A stretch of 64,000 nt of DNA from Azospirillum oryzae (lineage in GTDB: Bacteria > Pseudomonadota > Alphaproteobacteria > Azospirillales > Azospirillaceae), in assembly GCF_900177515.1 (NCBI RefSeq), contig NZ_FXAK01000007.1, forward strand, positions 2,216,501 through 2,280,500, read 5' to 3'. The first letter of the stretch is position 1. Every line of letters starts with the position of its first letter. The notes under the pieces are model-generated. The model had not been told where the DNA came from. It saw nothing but the letters and a program-made list of their open reading frames with translations, and did not search any database. Positions 33,353 to 42,339 of this stretch are shown in pieces. The translations under genes were made by a program, and so were the position numbers.

Positions 33353-34381
33353 ATGAAGGCCAACGGCAAACCTTCCGAGACTCCGCCGCCGGAGAACGAG
33401 GACATCGCCAAGCTGCTTCGCGCCTTGAACGAGGATCTGCGGGCCGACCCGCAGGACGAGGACGTGGAGTATGAGGAGGAGGAGCCCGCGGGCCGCAGCC
33501 TGCCGCTGGGCAAGATCGCGCTGGCCCTGCTGGCGGCCGGCGGCATTGCCGTCGGCGTCGTCTATTTCGGCTCGGGCGATCCTGCACCGGTGACGACCGC
33601 CACCAACAGCTCGGCGCCGATGGTGCCGGCCCCGGCCATCACCCGCGCGCCCGCCAATCCGGCCCCCGCCCCAGCGGCCACGGCGCCCGAGAGCCTGCCG
33701 GCTCCTGTTCAAACGGCTCCCGTTCAAACGGCACCGGTTCAGTCACCGCCGGTCCAGTCCATGCCGTCCGCCGCGCCGCCGCCGCCGGTCGCCGCCCTGC
33801 CCGCCAGCCCGCCGCCGGTCCTGAAGGTGCCGGAGCCCCCGACCGTGCCGGCCACTGCCCCCGCCACCTCGCCGAAACCGCGGGCCGCCGCCCCGTCGGA
33901 GACCGCGCCCGCCGCACCGGCCGCACAGAAGCCGGAGCCGCCGAAACCAGAAGCGGCCAAACCGGAACAGCCGGCCGCGACGCCGAACGATACCGGTTCG
34001 CTGCAGGCGATGCTGGCGCCGCCCAAGGATGCCGCGAAGCGTCCGCCCGCCGCGGCGGCCGGCAATGGCGAGTCGAAGCCGAACGCCAAGGCCGCCGCCC
34101 CGTCTGCCGCCCCATCGGCAGCCCCGTCCGCCACGCCGCCGGCCGGGCGCTACACCGTGCAGGTCGGCACCTTCTCGGTGACGGCCAACGCCGATTCGCT
34201 GGCGCAGCGGCTGCAGGGCGGCGGTTTCCAGGCCTATACGGTGGACTGGACCGACAGTTCCAACCGGTCCTGGCGCGCCGTGCGCGTCGGCGGCTTCCCC
34301 GATCCGGCCGCGGCCAAGCGCGAGGCGGAGCAGTTGAAATCGAAGATGGGGCTCAACCCGGTCGTCGTGACCACGCGCTGA
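33353..34381 (+). CDS. SPOR-domain membrane protein
   Basis: The 342-residue protein has an acidic cytoplasmic N-terminus (DEDVEYEEEEPAG), one membrane segment (IALALLAAGGIAVGVVYFG, about residues 55-73) and a long Pro/Ala-rich periplasmic linker. It ends in a C-terminal SPOR domain (about residues 265-342: YTVQVGTFSVTANADSLAQRLQGGGFQAY ... RVGGFPDPAAAKREAEQLK). SPOR domains bind denuded glycan strands at the division septum, so it is probably a divisome accessory like FtsN or DedD. I start at the ATG at 33353; upstream ATGs at 33209 and 33266 fall in or just after the tatA terminator. Confidence 0.82.
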   Translation: MKANGKPSETPPPENEDIAKLLRALNEDLRADPQDEDVEYEEEEPAGRSLPLGKIALALLAAGGIAVGVVYFGSGDPAPVTTATNSSAPMVPAPAITRAPANPAPAPAATAPESLPAPVQTAPVQTAPVQSPPVQSMPSAAPPPPVAALPASPPPVLKVPEPPTVPATAPATSPKPRAAAPSETAPAAPAAQKPEPPKPEAAKPEQPAATPNDTGSLQAMLAPPKDAAKRPPAAAAGNGESKPNAKAAAPSAAPSAAPSATPPAGRYTVQVGTFSVTANADSLAQRLQGGGFQAYTVDWTDSSNRSWRAVRVGGFPDPAAAKREAEQLKSKMGLNPVVVTTR

Positions 34382-34447
34382 TCCCGGTCCGGACCGGAGG
34401 CGATTCGCAGCCGGTTCTTGCCCCTGCGACACTGTGTCATCCAAACG

Positions 34448-34487
34448 AAAGCCCGGCGGCGACATTTGGTCGCGGCCGGGCTTTTTC
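34448..34487 (+). terminator. Rho-independent terminator after the SPOR gene
   Basis: AAAGCCCGGC and GCCGGGCTTT pair, with an inner CGAC / GTCG stem, and are followed by TTTTTC. Confidence 0.85.
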
Positions 34488-34648
34488 TTGGGCTTGGCAC
34501 CCCCGTTCTTTGGTCGGGGGAGCCGGGAGTGCCGCTTGATCCCTGCTTCTCTTTGCTCGTACCATGGACATTCCAGGGCACGAATGCATTGCCCCGGCCA
34601 CAAAATGGGAAGCCGGCAAAAGACCGGCGTACCGGAGGACGCCCCGCC

Positions 34649-35047
34649 ATGAAGCCGACCATCCTGGTTGTCGACGACGAGCCCAGCATCGTCCTGTCGC
34701 TCCAGGTTCTCATGCAGCGCGCCGGGTTCGACGTGCGCATCGCCCGCGACGGGGACGAGGCGCTGCGCTCGGTGGAGAATTTCACCCCCGACCTGATCCT
34801 GCTCGACGCGATGATGCCGAAGCGCGACGGCTTCGACGTCTGCCAGACCCTGCGGACCAATCCGGCCTGGAAATCGCTGCCCATCATCATGCTGACGGCG
34901 CGCAGCCGCGACGTCGAACGGCAGAAGGGTCTGGCGCTGGGCGCCACCGACTACATTACCAAACCCTTCTCCACCCGCGACCTGCTGACCACCGTCCGCC
35001 GCCATCTGGGCCTGACGGCGGCTGGCGGCGGGGAGCCGGCGCCATGA
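34649..35047 (+). CDS. Single-domain response regulator
   Basis: The 132-residue protein is a receiver domain alone: TILVVDDEPSIVLSLQVLM (acidic pair Asp9-Asp10 region), phospho-acceptor Asp in LILLDAMMPKRDGFD (about residue 53), Thr in IIMLTARSRDVE and Lys in YITKPFSTRDLL. With no output domain it probably acts by protein contact, like CheY. Its stop overlaps the start of the pseudokinase-exonuclease gene (ATGA at 35044-35047), so the pair is translationally coupled. GGAGG lies ten bases before the ATG. Confidence 0.92.
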   Translation: MKPTILVVDDEPSIVLSLQVLMQRAGFDVRIARDGDEALRSVENFTPDLILLDAMMPKRDGFDVCQTLRTNPAWKSLPIIMLTARSRDVERQKGLALGATDYITKPFSTRDLLTTVRRHLGLTAAGGGEPAP

Positions 35048-37269
35048 CCGCCCCGGCGCCCACGGCCGCTTCCTCAGCCGCCCCCTCCGCCGCTCCCCTG
35101 CCCCGCCGCATGATCCCGCTGGCCTTCCGCGCCGCCGGCTTCGGTCTGGTGGCGCTGGCGGTCGGGCTGGCGGCGGCGGTGCGCGGGTCGGACGCCTCGG
35201 ATCCGCTGCTGACCTATGCCGTGGTGATGACGGCGGCCTGCGCCGCGGCGGTTTGGGGGCTCTGGCTGGCGGTCGACCGTTACCTGCTGCGCGCCGCCGA
35301 GACCCTGAGCCGCGAGGCCGGGCTGATCGCCCATGGCAATGCGGAGGGGGCCGTCGGCGGCCGGGTGCCGCTCGCCCGGTACGGAGACCTGCTGCCCATC
35401 GCCCGCGCGGTGAACGAACTGTCGGACAAGCTGGCCCAGGTCCGCCGCGACATCGCCCGCACCGTCGCCGACCACACCGCCAAGGCGGAGGCGCAGAAGA
35501 CCCAGCTCGCCGCCGTGCTGCGCGACCTGCACGAAGGCGTTCTGGTCTGCAACACCAAACACCAGATCCTGCTCTACAACCAAACCGCCCTCGACATCCT
35601 TCACCTGACCGGCGATCTCGGGCTCGGCCGCTCGCTTCTGCATTTCGTGGTGGCGGAGCCGGTGACCCACACGCTGGAACGGCTGAGCCTGCGCGTCCGC
35701 GAAGGCCGGCACGTCAACCACGAGCACGGCACCACCGCCCAGTTCGTCGGCGCCACCACCGACGGCCGCATCCTGTTGGAAGGGCGGATGAGCGCCATCC
35801 TGCAGGACGCCGATCCTGCGTCGGACGAGCCGTCAACCATCATCGGTCCTGCCATCACCGGCTATGTGCTGACCCTGTCCGACGCCACCAGCGAACTGGC
35901 CGCGCTCGGCCAGCGAGACGCCCTGCTGCGCGAGGCGACGGAGGGGTTCCGCGCGCCGATCGCCAACCTGCGCGCGGCGGTGGAGACGCTGTACGACGCG
36001 CCGGACCTCGGCCCCGGCGACCGCGCCGCCTTCGAAAGCGCGATGCTGGAATCCTGCGACAGCCTGTCGCAAAGGCTGGAGCGGGTGACAACCGCCTACC
36101 GCAACGTCGTCACCGGCAGCTGGCCGATGAGCGACATCCATTCCAACAACCTGATCAATCTCGTGGCCCATCGGGTCGGGACGGAGACCGCCACCACGGT
36201 GACGCTGACCGGCCTGCCGCAATGGGTGCATTGCGACAGCCACAGCCTCGTCCTGCTGTTCGCCTATCTGATCGGGCGGGTACAGGCGCTGACCGGCGCC
36301 ACCGCCTTCGACCTGGAGGCCGCCGGGCCGCAGGACGGCGACCGCTGGGTCTATCTCGACCTCGTCTGGCAAGGGCCGGCGGTGCCCAGCGCCATGCTGG
36401 ACGGCTGGCTGGACCAGACGCTGCCCGACGGCCTGGGCGGCCTCAGCGCCGGCGACGTGCTGCAGCACCACCGCAGCACCGCCTGGAGCGAGCCGCTGCC
36501 GGACGACCTGCCCGGCGGCGCCGGCCGCGCCCGGCTGCGCGTGCCGCTGCCGCCGGCGCAGTCGCCGCGCACCGCCCAGCCGCGCCCACGGGCCGGCGCC
36601 CGTCCGGAGTTCTTCGATTTCGGGCTGCTGCACCAGCCGCTGGCGACCAGCGAGCTTGGCCGGACGCCGCTGGACCGGCTGCATTACGTGGTGTTCGACA
36701 CCGAGACCACCGGCCTGTCGCCCAGCACCGGTGACGAGATCATCCAGATCGCCGCAGTCCGCGTCGTCGGCGGGCGCATCCTCACCGGCGAGACCTTCAA
36801 CACGCTGGTCGATCCCCGGCGGCCGATCCCGCCGGAGTCGGTCCCCTTCCACGGCATCACCGACGGCATGGTTGCGGGCAAGCCGACCATCGACGCCGTG
36901 CTGCCGCAGTTCCGCAGCTTCGTCTCCGGCGCGGTGATGGTGGCGCACAACGCCGCCTTCGACCTGAAATTCCTGAAGATGAAGGAACGGGCGGCGGGGG
37001 TGGCCTTCGACTGCCCGGTGCTTGACACCATGCTGCTGTCCCGCATGCTGCTGGGCAATGACGGCGACCACACGCTGGACGGCATCGCCGAGCGGTTGGG
37101 CATCGAGGTGGTCGACCGCCACACCGCGCTTGGCGACAGTCTGGTCACCGCCGCGGTCTTCCTGCGGATGGTCGAGATGCTGCGCGAGCGCGATGTTCGG
37201 ACGCTGGACGACGCCATCCGCGGCGCCAACATCCTGGTCGAACTCGCCGCCCGGGAACGTGCCTTTTGA
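35044..37269 (+). CDS. Membrane sensor pseudokinase fused to DnaQ-like 3'-5' exonuclease
   Basis: The 741-residue protein joins two unrelated halves. The N-terminal half has two membrane segments (about residues 23-45 and 55-78), a HAMP-like linker (about 79-135), a PAS-like domain (about 155-215) and a degenerate kinase region: where HisKA has SHELRTPL it reads EGFRAPIANLRAAVETL, without the histidine, and no clear ATP-binding boxes follow. The C-terminal 200 residues are a DEDDh exonuclease: VVFDTETTGLSPSTGDEIIQIAAV, VAHNAAFDLKFLKMK and HTALGDSLVTAAVF hold the acidic residues and the His. Such fusions occur in alphaproteobacteria next to a CbrA-like kinase, as here. Substrate and signal are unknown. 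Confidence 0.88.
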   Translation: MTAPAPTAASSAAPSAAPLPRRMIPLAFRAAGFGLVALAVGLAAAVRGSDASDPLLTYAVVMTAACAAAVWGLWLAVDRYLLRAAETLSREAGLIAHGNAEGAVGGRVPLARYGDLLPIARAVNELSDKLAQVRRDIARTVADHTAKAEAQKTQLAAVLRDLHEGVLVCNTKHQILLYNQTALDILHLTGDLGLGRSLLHFVVAEPVTHTLERLSLRVREGRHVNHEHGTTAQFVGATTDGRILLEGRMSAILQDADPASDEPSTIIGPAITGYVLTLSDATSELAALGQRDALLREATEGFRAPIANLRAAVETLYDAPDLGPGDRAAFESAMLESCDSLSQRLERVTTAYRNVVTGSWPMSDIHSNNLINLVAHRVGTETATTVTLTGLPQWVHCDSHSLVLLFAYLIGRVQALTGATAFDLEAAGPQDGDRWVYLDLVWQGPAVPSAMLDGWLDQTLPDGLGGLSAGDVLQHHRSTAWSEPLPDDLPGGAGRARLRVPLPPAQSPRTAQPRPRAGARPEFFDFGLLHQPLATSELGRTPLDRLHYVVFDTETTGLSPSTGDEIIQIAAVRVVGGRILTGETFNTLVDPRRPIPPESVPFHGITDGMVAGKPTIDAVLPQFRSFVSGAVMVAHNAAFDLKFLKMKERAAGVAFDCPVLDTMLLSRMLLGNDGDHTLDGIAERLGIEVVDRHTALGDSLVTAAVFLRMVEMLRERDVRTLDDAIRGANILVELAARERAF

Positions 37270-37484
37270 ACGCGCCCGACCGCAATCCTGGCCGAAGCCC
37301 CGGCCGCCATCGCGACCGGATGATCGGCCTGTTCCTGCTGGCGGCGGCGCTGTTCAACCCGCCGCTGCTCGGCCTGTTCGGGGTGGAGGGGAGAGTCCTG
37401 GGGGTGCCGGCGCTCTATGTCTGGGTGTTTGGCCTGTGGGCGGCGGTGATCGCGCTGGCCGCGCTGGCCGGCCGGACGCGATAG
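37266..37484 (+). CDS. Small two-helix membrane protein
   Basis: The 72-residue protein has a basic N-terminus (NPGRSPGRHRDR) and two hydrophobic segments (MIGLFLLAAALFNPPLLGLFG and ALYVWVFGLWAAVIALAALAG). It overlaps the end of the exonuclease gene by four bases and lies nine bases before the symporter-kinase gene. Small proteins of this size commonly sit before solute:sodium symporters and CbrA-type kinases and may be an accessory subunit. Confidence 0.75.
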   Translation: MNAPDRNPGRSPGRHRDRMIGLFLLAAALFNPPLLGLFGVEGRVLGVPALYVWVFGLWAAVIALAALAGRTR

Positions 37485-37493
37485 GGGCGCGGC

Positions 37494-40301
37494 ATGGAGG
37501 TCGGACTGGACTGGACCACCGTCTTGATCGCCGCCCTCGCCTATCTTTCCGCCCTGTTCGCCATCGCCCATTGGGCCGACCGGCGGGAGGCGGCGGGGCA
37601 CAGCGTCATCGCCTCCCCCACCGTCTTCGCGCTGTCTCTGGGCGTCTACTGCACGACCTGGACCTTCTACGGCTCGGTCGGGCGGGCGGCGACGCTGGGC
37701 ATCGGCTTCCTGCCGGTCTATCTCGGCCCCACCCTGCTGATGCTGCTGGCGCCGCTGGTCCTGCGCAAGATCCTGCGCATCGCCAAGGCGCAGCGCATCA
37801 CCTCCATCGCCGATTTCCTCGCCAGCCGCTACGGCCACAGCCCGCTGCTGGGCGGGCTGGTGGCGTTGACCGCGACCGTGGGCGTGACGCCCTACATCGC
37901 CCTGCAATTGAAGGCGGTCGCCGTCAGCTTCGACGCGCTGACCGGCGGCGGCGGGCTCGGGCCGGCGGAAGGCCCGTTCCTCGACCATGGCTTCCTGATC
38001 GCCGCGGTGATGGCGCTGTTCGCCATCGTCTTCGGCGCCCGCCAGATCGACGCGGCCGAGCACCATCCCGGCATGGTCGCCGCCATCGCCCTGGAATCTC
38101 TGGTGAAGCTGATCGCCTTCCTGGCGGTCGGGCTGTTCGTCGTCTGGGGCCTGCATGACGGGCTGGAGAGCCTGTTCGATGCGGCAGCCGCCCGCCCCGA
38201 CCTTGCCCGCCTGATGGGCAGCGATCCGGCACTCGGCCATGCGCCGACGGGAAACGGGCCGGTGGGGAATGGGCCGTGGGGTGCCTGGGTCACCACCACG
38301 ATCCTGTCGGCCGCGGCGATGCTGTGCCTGCCGCGCCAGTTCCAGGTGATGGTGATCGAATCGGTGGACGAGCGCCATCTCGACCGCGCGGTGTGGCTGT
38401 TCCCGCTCTACCTCCTGCTCATCAACCTGTTCGTGCTGCCGGTTGCCCTGTCGGGACTGCTGAGCTTCGGCGGACGGGTCGATCCCGACCTGTTCATGGT
38501 CGCCCTTCCCCTCAGCGGCGGAGCGGACTGGCTGGCGCTGCTGGCCTTCCTGGGCGGGCTGTCGGCGGCGGCGGGGATGATCGTCGTGGAGTCGGTGGCG
38601 CTGTCCACCATGCTGTGCAACGATCTGGTGATGCCGATCCTGCTGCGCACCCGGTCGCGGGCGCTGGCGCGCTCCGCCGATCTGGCGCCGCTGCTGCTGG
38701 CGGTCCGGCGCATCGCCATCGTGGCGATCCTGCTGTTCGGCTACGGATATTTCCGGCTGGCGGGGTCGGCCTACGCGCTGGTGTCGATCGGGCTGATCTC
38801 CTTCACCGCGGTGGCGCAGTTCGCCCCGGCCCTGATCGGCGGCCTGTATTGGCGCGGAGCGACCCGGCGCGGCGCCATCGGCGGGGTGACGGCCGGGACG
38901 CTGGTCTGGGCCTACACCCTGCTGCTGCCCAGCTTCGCGCGGTCGGGCTGGCTGCCGGCCAGCTTCATCGCCGACGGCCCGTGGGGCGTCGCCGCCCTGC
39001 GGCCCTATGCGCTGTTCGGGCTGGAGGGCTGGGACTCGCTGGCCCATTCCCTGTTCTGGACCGCACTTGCCAACATCGGCGCCTATGTCGGCCTGTCGCT
39101 GTTCGATCGGCCCGGCGCTGCGGAGCGGGCGCAGGCCGCCGCCTTCGTCGATGTCTTCCAACCCGCCCCGAATGACGCCGCACCGCTGCGGGAGGCGCCG
39201 CCGGACTGGCGCAGCGCCGCCAGCGTCGGCGATCTCACCCGCGTGGTCGCCCGTTTCCTCGGCCCGCAGCGTGCCGAGCGGGCCTTCGCCGGCGCCGAGC
39301 CGGATGAGCCGGCCGGGCCGGAGCGGCTGCGGTTGGCCGAACGGCTGCTGGCCGGCGCGATTGGTGGGGCGTCGGCCCGCGTCGCCCTCGCCTCCTCCGT
39401 CTCGGCCGGGGCGGTGGAGGCGGCGGAGCTTCTGCGCATGCTCGACGAGACCAGCGACGTTATCGCCCACAGCCGCGAGTTGGAGCGCAAGACCGCGGAG
39501 CTGGAGCGCGCCACCGACGCCCTGCGCGCCGCCAACGAACGGCTGACCGAGCTGGACCGGCTGAAGGACGATTTCCTGTCCACCGTCACCCACGAACTGC
39601 GCACGCCGCTGACCTCGATCCGGGCGCTGAGCGAGATCCTGCACGATTCCCCCGACCTCGACACCGACCAGCGGCAGGAGTTCCTGGCCGTCATCATCAA
39701 GGAGAGCGAGCGGCTGACCCGCCTGATCAATCAGGTGCTGGACATGGCGAAGATCGAGGCCGGGGCGCTGGACTGGCGGATCGAGACCATTGACGTCGGA
39801 CCGGCGCTGACCGAGGCGGTCGCCGCGACGGAGGCGCTGTTCCTGGAGCGTGGCATCACGCTGTCGTTGGATATTCCGGACCACCTGCCGGCGGTGCGCG
39901 GCGATGTCGACCGGGTGATCCAGGTCGTGGTCAACCTGCTGTCCAACGCTGCCAAGTTCACGCCGCCCGGCGGCCGGACCCGGCTGGAGACGCGCTTGGA
40001 GAGTGGCTTCCTGCGGGTGACGGTGACCGACAGCGGCCCCGGCGTTGCGGCGAAGGACCGCGAACTCGTGTTCGACCGCTTCCGCCAGTCCGGCGACACG
40101 CTGACCGGCAAGCCGGCCGGCACCGGCCTGGGGCTGGCCATCGCCAAGCGAATCGTCGAGCATCTCGGCGGACGGATCGGGGTGGCGGACGCGCCGGCCG
40201 GGCCGGGCCCCGAGTCGGGCAAGGGCGCCGCATTCTGGTTCACGCTGCCGCTCGCCGGGAACCCGGCCGATGCCCCGGAGTTTGGCGAGCGGCGGGAGTG
40301 A
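37494..40301 (+). CDS. CbrA-type sensor histidine kinase with sodium:solute symporter domain
   Basis: The 935-residue protein has an N-terminal SSSF sodium:solute symporter-like domain with about twelve to thirteen membrane helices (about residues 5-560). A cytoplasmic linker and coiled coil (about 640-690, LERKTAELERATDALRAANERLTELDRLKDD), a HisKA box FLSTVTHELRTPLTSIRALSE (about 690-710) and a HATPase domain (NLLSNAAKFTPPGG, VTDSGPGVAAKD, GTGLGLAIAKRIVEHLGG) follow. CbrA of Pseudomonas has this design and governs carbon-nitrogen balance and histidine uptake. No CbrB-like sigma-54 regulator is adjacent. The coupled upstream genes suggest one signalling operon with the receiver at 34649. Confidence 0.9.
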   Translation: MEVGLDWTTVLIAALAYLSALFAIAHWADRREAAGHSVIASPTVFALSLGVYCTTWTFYGSVGRAATLGIGFLPVYLGPTLLMLLAPLVLRKILRIAKAQRITSIADFLASRYGHSPLLGGLVALTATVGVTPYIALQLKAVAVSFDALTGGGGLGPAEGPFLDHGFLIAAVMALFAIVFGARQIDAAEHHPGMVAAIALESLVKLIAFLAVGLFVVWGLHDGLESLFDAAAARPDLARLMGSDPALGHAPTGNGPVGNGPWGAWVTTTILSAAAMLCLPRQFQVMVIESVDERHLDRAVWLFPLYLLLINLFVLPVALSGLLSFGGRVDPDLFMVALPLSGGADWLALLAFLGGLSAAAGMIVVESVALSTMLCNDLVMPILLRTRSRALARSADLAPLLLAVRRIAIVAILLFGYGYFRLAGSAYALVSIGLISFTAVAQFAPALIGGLYWRGATRRGAIGGVTAGTLVWAYTLLLPSFARSGWLPASFIADGPWGVAALRPYALFGLEGWDSLAHSLFWTALANIGAYVGLSLFDRPGAAERAQAAAFVDVFQPAPNDAAPLREAPPDWRSAASVGDLTRVVARFLGPQRAERAFAGAEPDEPAGPERLRLAERLLAGAIGGASARVALASSVSAGAVEAAELLRMLDETSDVIAHSRELERKTAELERATDALRAANERLTELDRLKDDFLSTVTHELRTPLTSIRALSEILHDSPDLDTDQRQEFLAVIIKESERLTRLINQVLDMAKIEAGALDWRIETIDVGPALTEAVAATEALFLERGITLSLDIPDHLPAVRGDVDRVIQVVVNLLSNAAKFTPPGGRTRLETRLESGFLRVTVTDSGPGVAAKDRELVFDRFRQSGDTLTGKPAGTGLGLAIAKRIVEHLGGRIGVADAPAGPGPESGKGAAFWFTLPLAGNPADAPEFGERRE

Positions 40302-40582
40302 TCGGACACCGATCCTTTACAATGGTCTGGCAGCGCCGCAATCCCGTGTTATCCTGCAGGATATCTGTGTTCCTCATCGAAGATAAGGATTCCCGCTTGC
40401 GGTCCGGCCCAAGCTCGCACCTCGAGCGGCATACAACCGATGGGGTGCCATACGCCACAGCCCTTCCCGTTCGGACGATGCGCGCTTATGGTACGCTGCG
40501 CGGAGCTGGGTGCGATACGGGGCGCCATGCGGGTCCGGCAGAGCGGCCCGCCTGTCGGGCGGGTTGGCGGTAGGAAGGCGGG
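40302..40582. other. Intergenic region before the signalling trio
   Basis: These 280 bases hold no credible gene. Short frames overlapping the next start lack ribosome-binding sites. The promoter of the gene at 40583 is presumably here, but I could not place it. Confidence 0.4.
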
Positions 40583-42280
40583 ATGGGCAAGATACTGGTT
40601 GTCGACGACGAGCGGGACGTCCAGACGCTGATCATGCAGCGTTTCCGCCGCGCCGTACGTGCCGGCGAACTGGAATTCCTGTTCGCCCATGACGGGAAGG
40701 AGGCGCTGGAGACCCTGCGCGCCCGGCCCGACATCGACATGGTGCTGAGCGACATCAACATGCCGGGCATGGACGGGCTGACGCTGCTGGACCATTTGCC
40801 GCAGGTGAATGCCGACATCCGCGCGGTGATGGTGTCGGCCTATGGCGATCTCGGCAATGTCCGCGCGGCGATGAACCGCGGCGCCTTCGACTTCATCATC
40901 AAGCCCATCGACTTCGCCGATCTGGAAGCCACCATCCACAAGACGCTGGAGGCCTGCCGTTCCGTGCGCCGGCTGCGCGACGCGCTGCAGGAAACCCGGA
41001 CGGCGGAGGCGGCGTCGCGTGCCCAGGCCGCCCGCCTGCGCCGGGTCCTGGACGGCAGCCCGATCGGCGTGGCGATCATCACGGAAAGCGGCGAACTGCT
41101 TTACTGCAACCAGCGCTGCACCGACCTGTTCGGCGTGCCGGCGGAGACGCTGCAGCATCACTGCGCCCCCACCCTGTTCCGCCATGTCCAGGACCGGCTG
41201 ACGGGACGGCCATCGGAAACCGAGGCCCTGTCGGCTTCGGAAGAGATCCATTACGTCCGCGAGGACGGGCGAACGGTGTGGATGGCGATGTCCGTCGACC
41301 GCACCAACTACGAAAGCAAGCCGGTCTTCATCGTCTGGCTCTATGACATCACCGAACGCAAGGTGCAGGCGGAGGCTCTGCGCCGCGCCAAGGATTCGGC
41401 CGAACAGGCACTGGCCGACCTTGAACGCATGCAGTCCGACCTGATCCGGGCGGAGAAGATGGCGGTGATCGGACAGCTGATCGCCGCGGTCGCGCACGAG
41501 ATCAACACGCCCGTCGGCATCGCGCTGACCGCCGCCACCCATCTGCAGACGGCGTCGGAAGCGATCATCCTGACCTTCAACGGCGGACAGCTGCGCAAAA
41601 GCGATTTTCAGGAATATATCGGCACGGCCAGCGAGGTTTCGACGCTCCTGGTCGCGAACATCGAACGCGCCGCCGCCCTGATCCAGAGCCTGAAACTGGT
41701 GACGGAGGGCAAGGCCAACTCCCCGCGCAGCCGCTTCGACCTGCGCGACTATCTGTCCGACATCGCGCTGGCGGTGCAGGTGCAGCCGGCCGCGTCCAGG
41801 CACCAGCTGGTTCTTGACTGCCCCGACGGCATTGCCCTCGACACCTATCCCGGTGCGCTGACCGAGGTGCTCCTGGCCCTGCTGACCAATGCCTTCGCCC
41901 ACGCCTTCGAAACGGAGCCGGCCCCGGCGGCCGTCGTGGAAAGCGTCGGCGCGATGGCCGCCGGCGGAGCCGATGGTCTGGAAGAGGAACCGGATGGCAA
42001 CCGGAACCGCCGGGGCCGGGTCACGGTTTCGGTCAGGCTGCTCGACAACGAGCGCATTGAACTTGTGGTGTCAGACAACGGCCGCGGCATCCCGGACGAC
42101 ATCCAGCCGCGGCTGTTCCAGCCCTTCGCCACCACCCGGCGTGGATCGGGCAGCATGGGGCTGGGGCTTTATGCGGCGTTCAACCTCGTTACCGGCAAGC
42201 TGGGCGGCGAGATCGACATCGACAGCGCGGTCGGCCGTGGAACGACCGTGATCCTGCGCCTGCCGCTGGATGCCCCCTGA
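40583..42280 (+). CDS. Receiver-PAS-histidine kinase (soluble)
   Basis: The 565-residue cytoplasmic protein has an N-terminal receiver (residues 1-125: KILVVDDERDVQTLIMQRFRRA, phospho-Asp in MVLSDINMPGMDG, Lys in FIIKPIDF), a PAS domain (about 150-265) and a kinase. The H-box is AVIGQLIAAVAHEINTPVGIALT (about 293-315), and the ATPase motifs are VSDNGRGIPDDI and GSGSMGLGLYAAFNLV. The receiver resembles the stand-alone receiver at 44031 (shared QRFR, GELxF and SDINMPGM). It starts a three-gene plus-strand signalling set convergent with the YcaO-TfuA operon. Sensed signal unknown. Confidence 0.88.
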   Translation: MGKILVVDDERDVQTLIMQRFRRAVRAGELEFLFAHDGKEALETLRARPDIDMVLSDINMPGMDGLTLLDHLPQVNADIRAVMVSAYGDLGNVRAAMNRGAFDFIIKPIDFADLEATIHKTLEACRSVRRLRDALQETRTAEAASRAQAARLRRVLDGSPIGVAIITESGELLYCNQRCTDLFGVPAETLQHHCAPTLFRHVQDRLTGRPSETEALSASEEIHYVREDGRTVWMAMSVDRTNYESKPVFIVWLYDITERKVQAEALRRAKDSAEQALADLERMQSDLIRAEKMAVIGQLIAAVAHEINTPVGIALTAATHLQTASEAIILTFNGGQLRKSDFQEYIGTASEVSTLLVANIERAAALIQSLKLVTEGKANSPRSRFDLRDYLSDIALAVQVQPAASRHQLVLDCPDGIALDTYPGALTEVLLALLTNAFAHAFETEPAPAAVVESVGAMAAGGADGLEEEPDGNRNRRGRVTVSVRLLDNERIELVVSDNGRGIPDDIQPRLFQPFATTRRGSGSMGLGLYAAFNLVTGKLGGEIDIDSAVGRGTTVILRLPLDAP

Positions 42281-42339
42281 CACGGCTTGGATGACCACCT
42301 CGCAAGACCGATACGGGCGACGGGAGACGGGAACCGGAC

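Noticed and set aside
34564..35043. Upstream extension of the exonuclease-fusion frame
   Set aside because: It overlaps the complete receiver gene at 34649-35047; the ATGA overlap at 35044 is the natural start.
36684..40163. Minus-strand open frame of 1159 residues
   Set aside because: It lies opposite the exonuclease fusion and the symporter-kinase, whose domains are clear. It is Arg/Gln/Gly-rich low complexity, as expected of antisense frames in GC-rich DNA.
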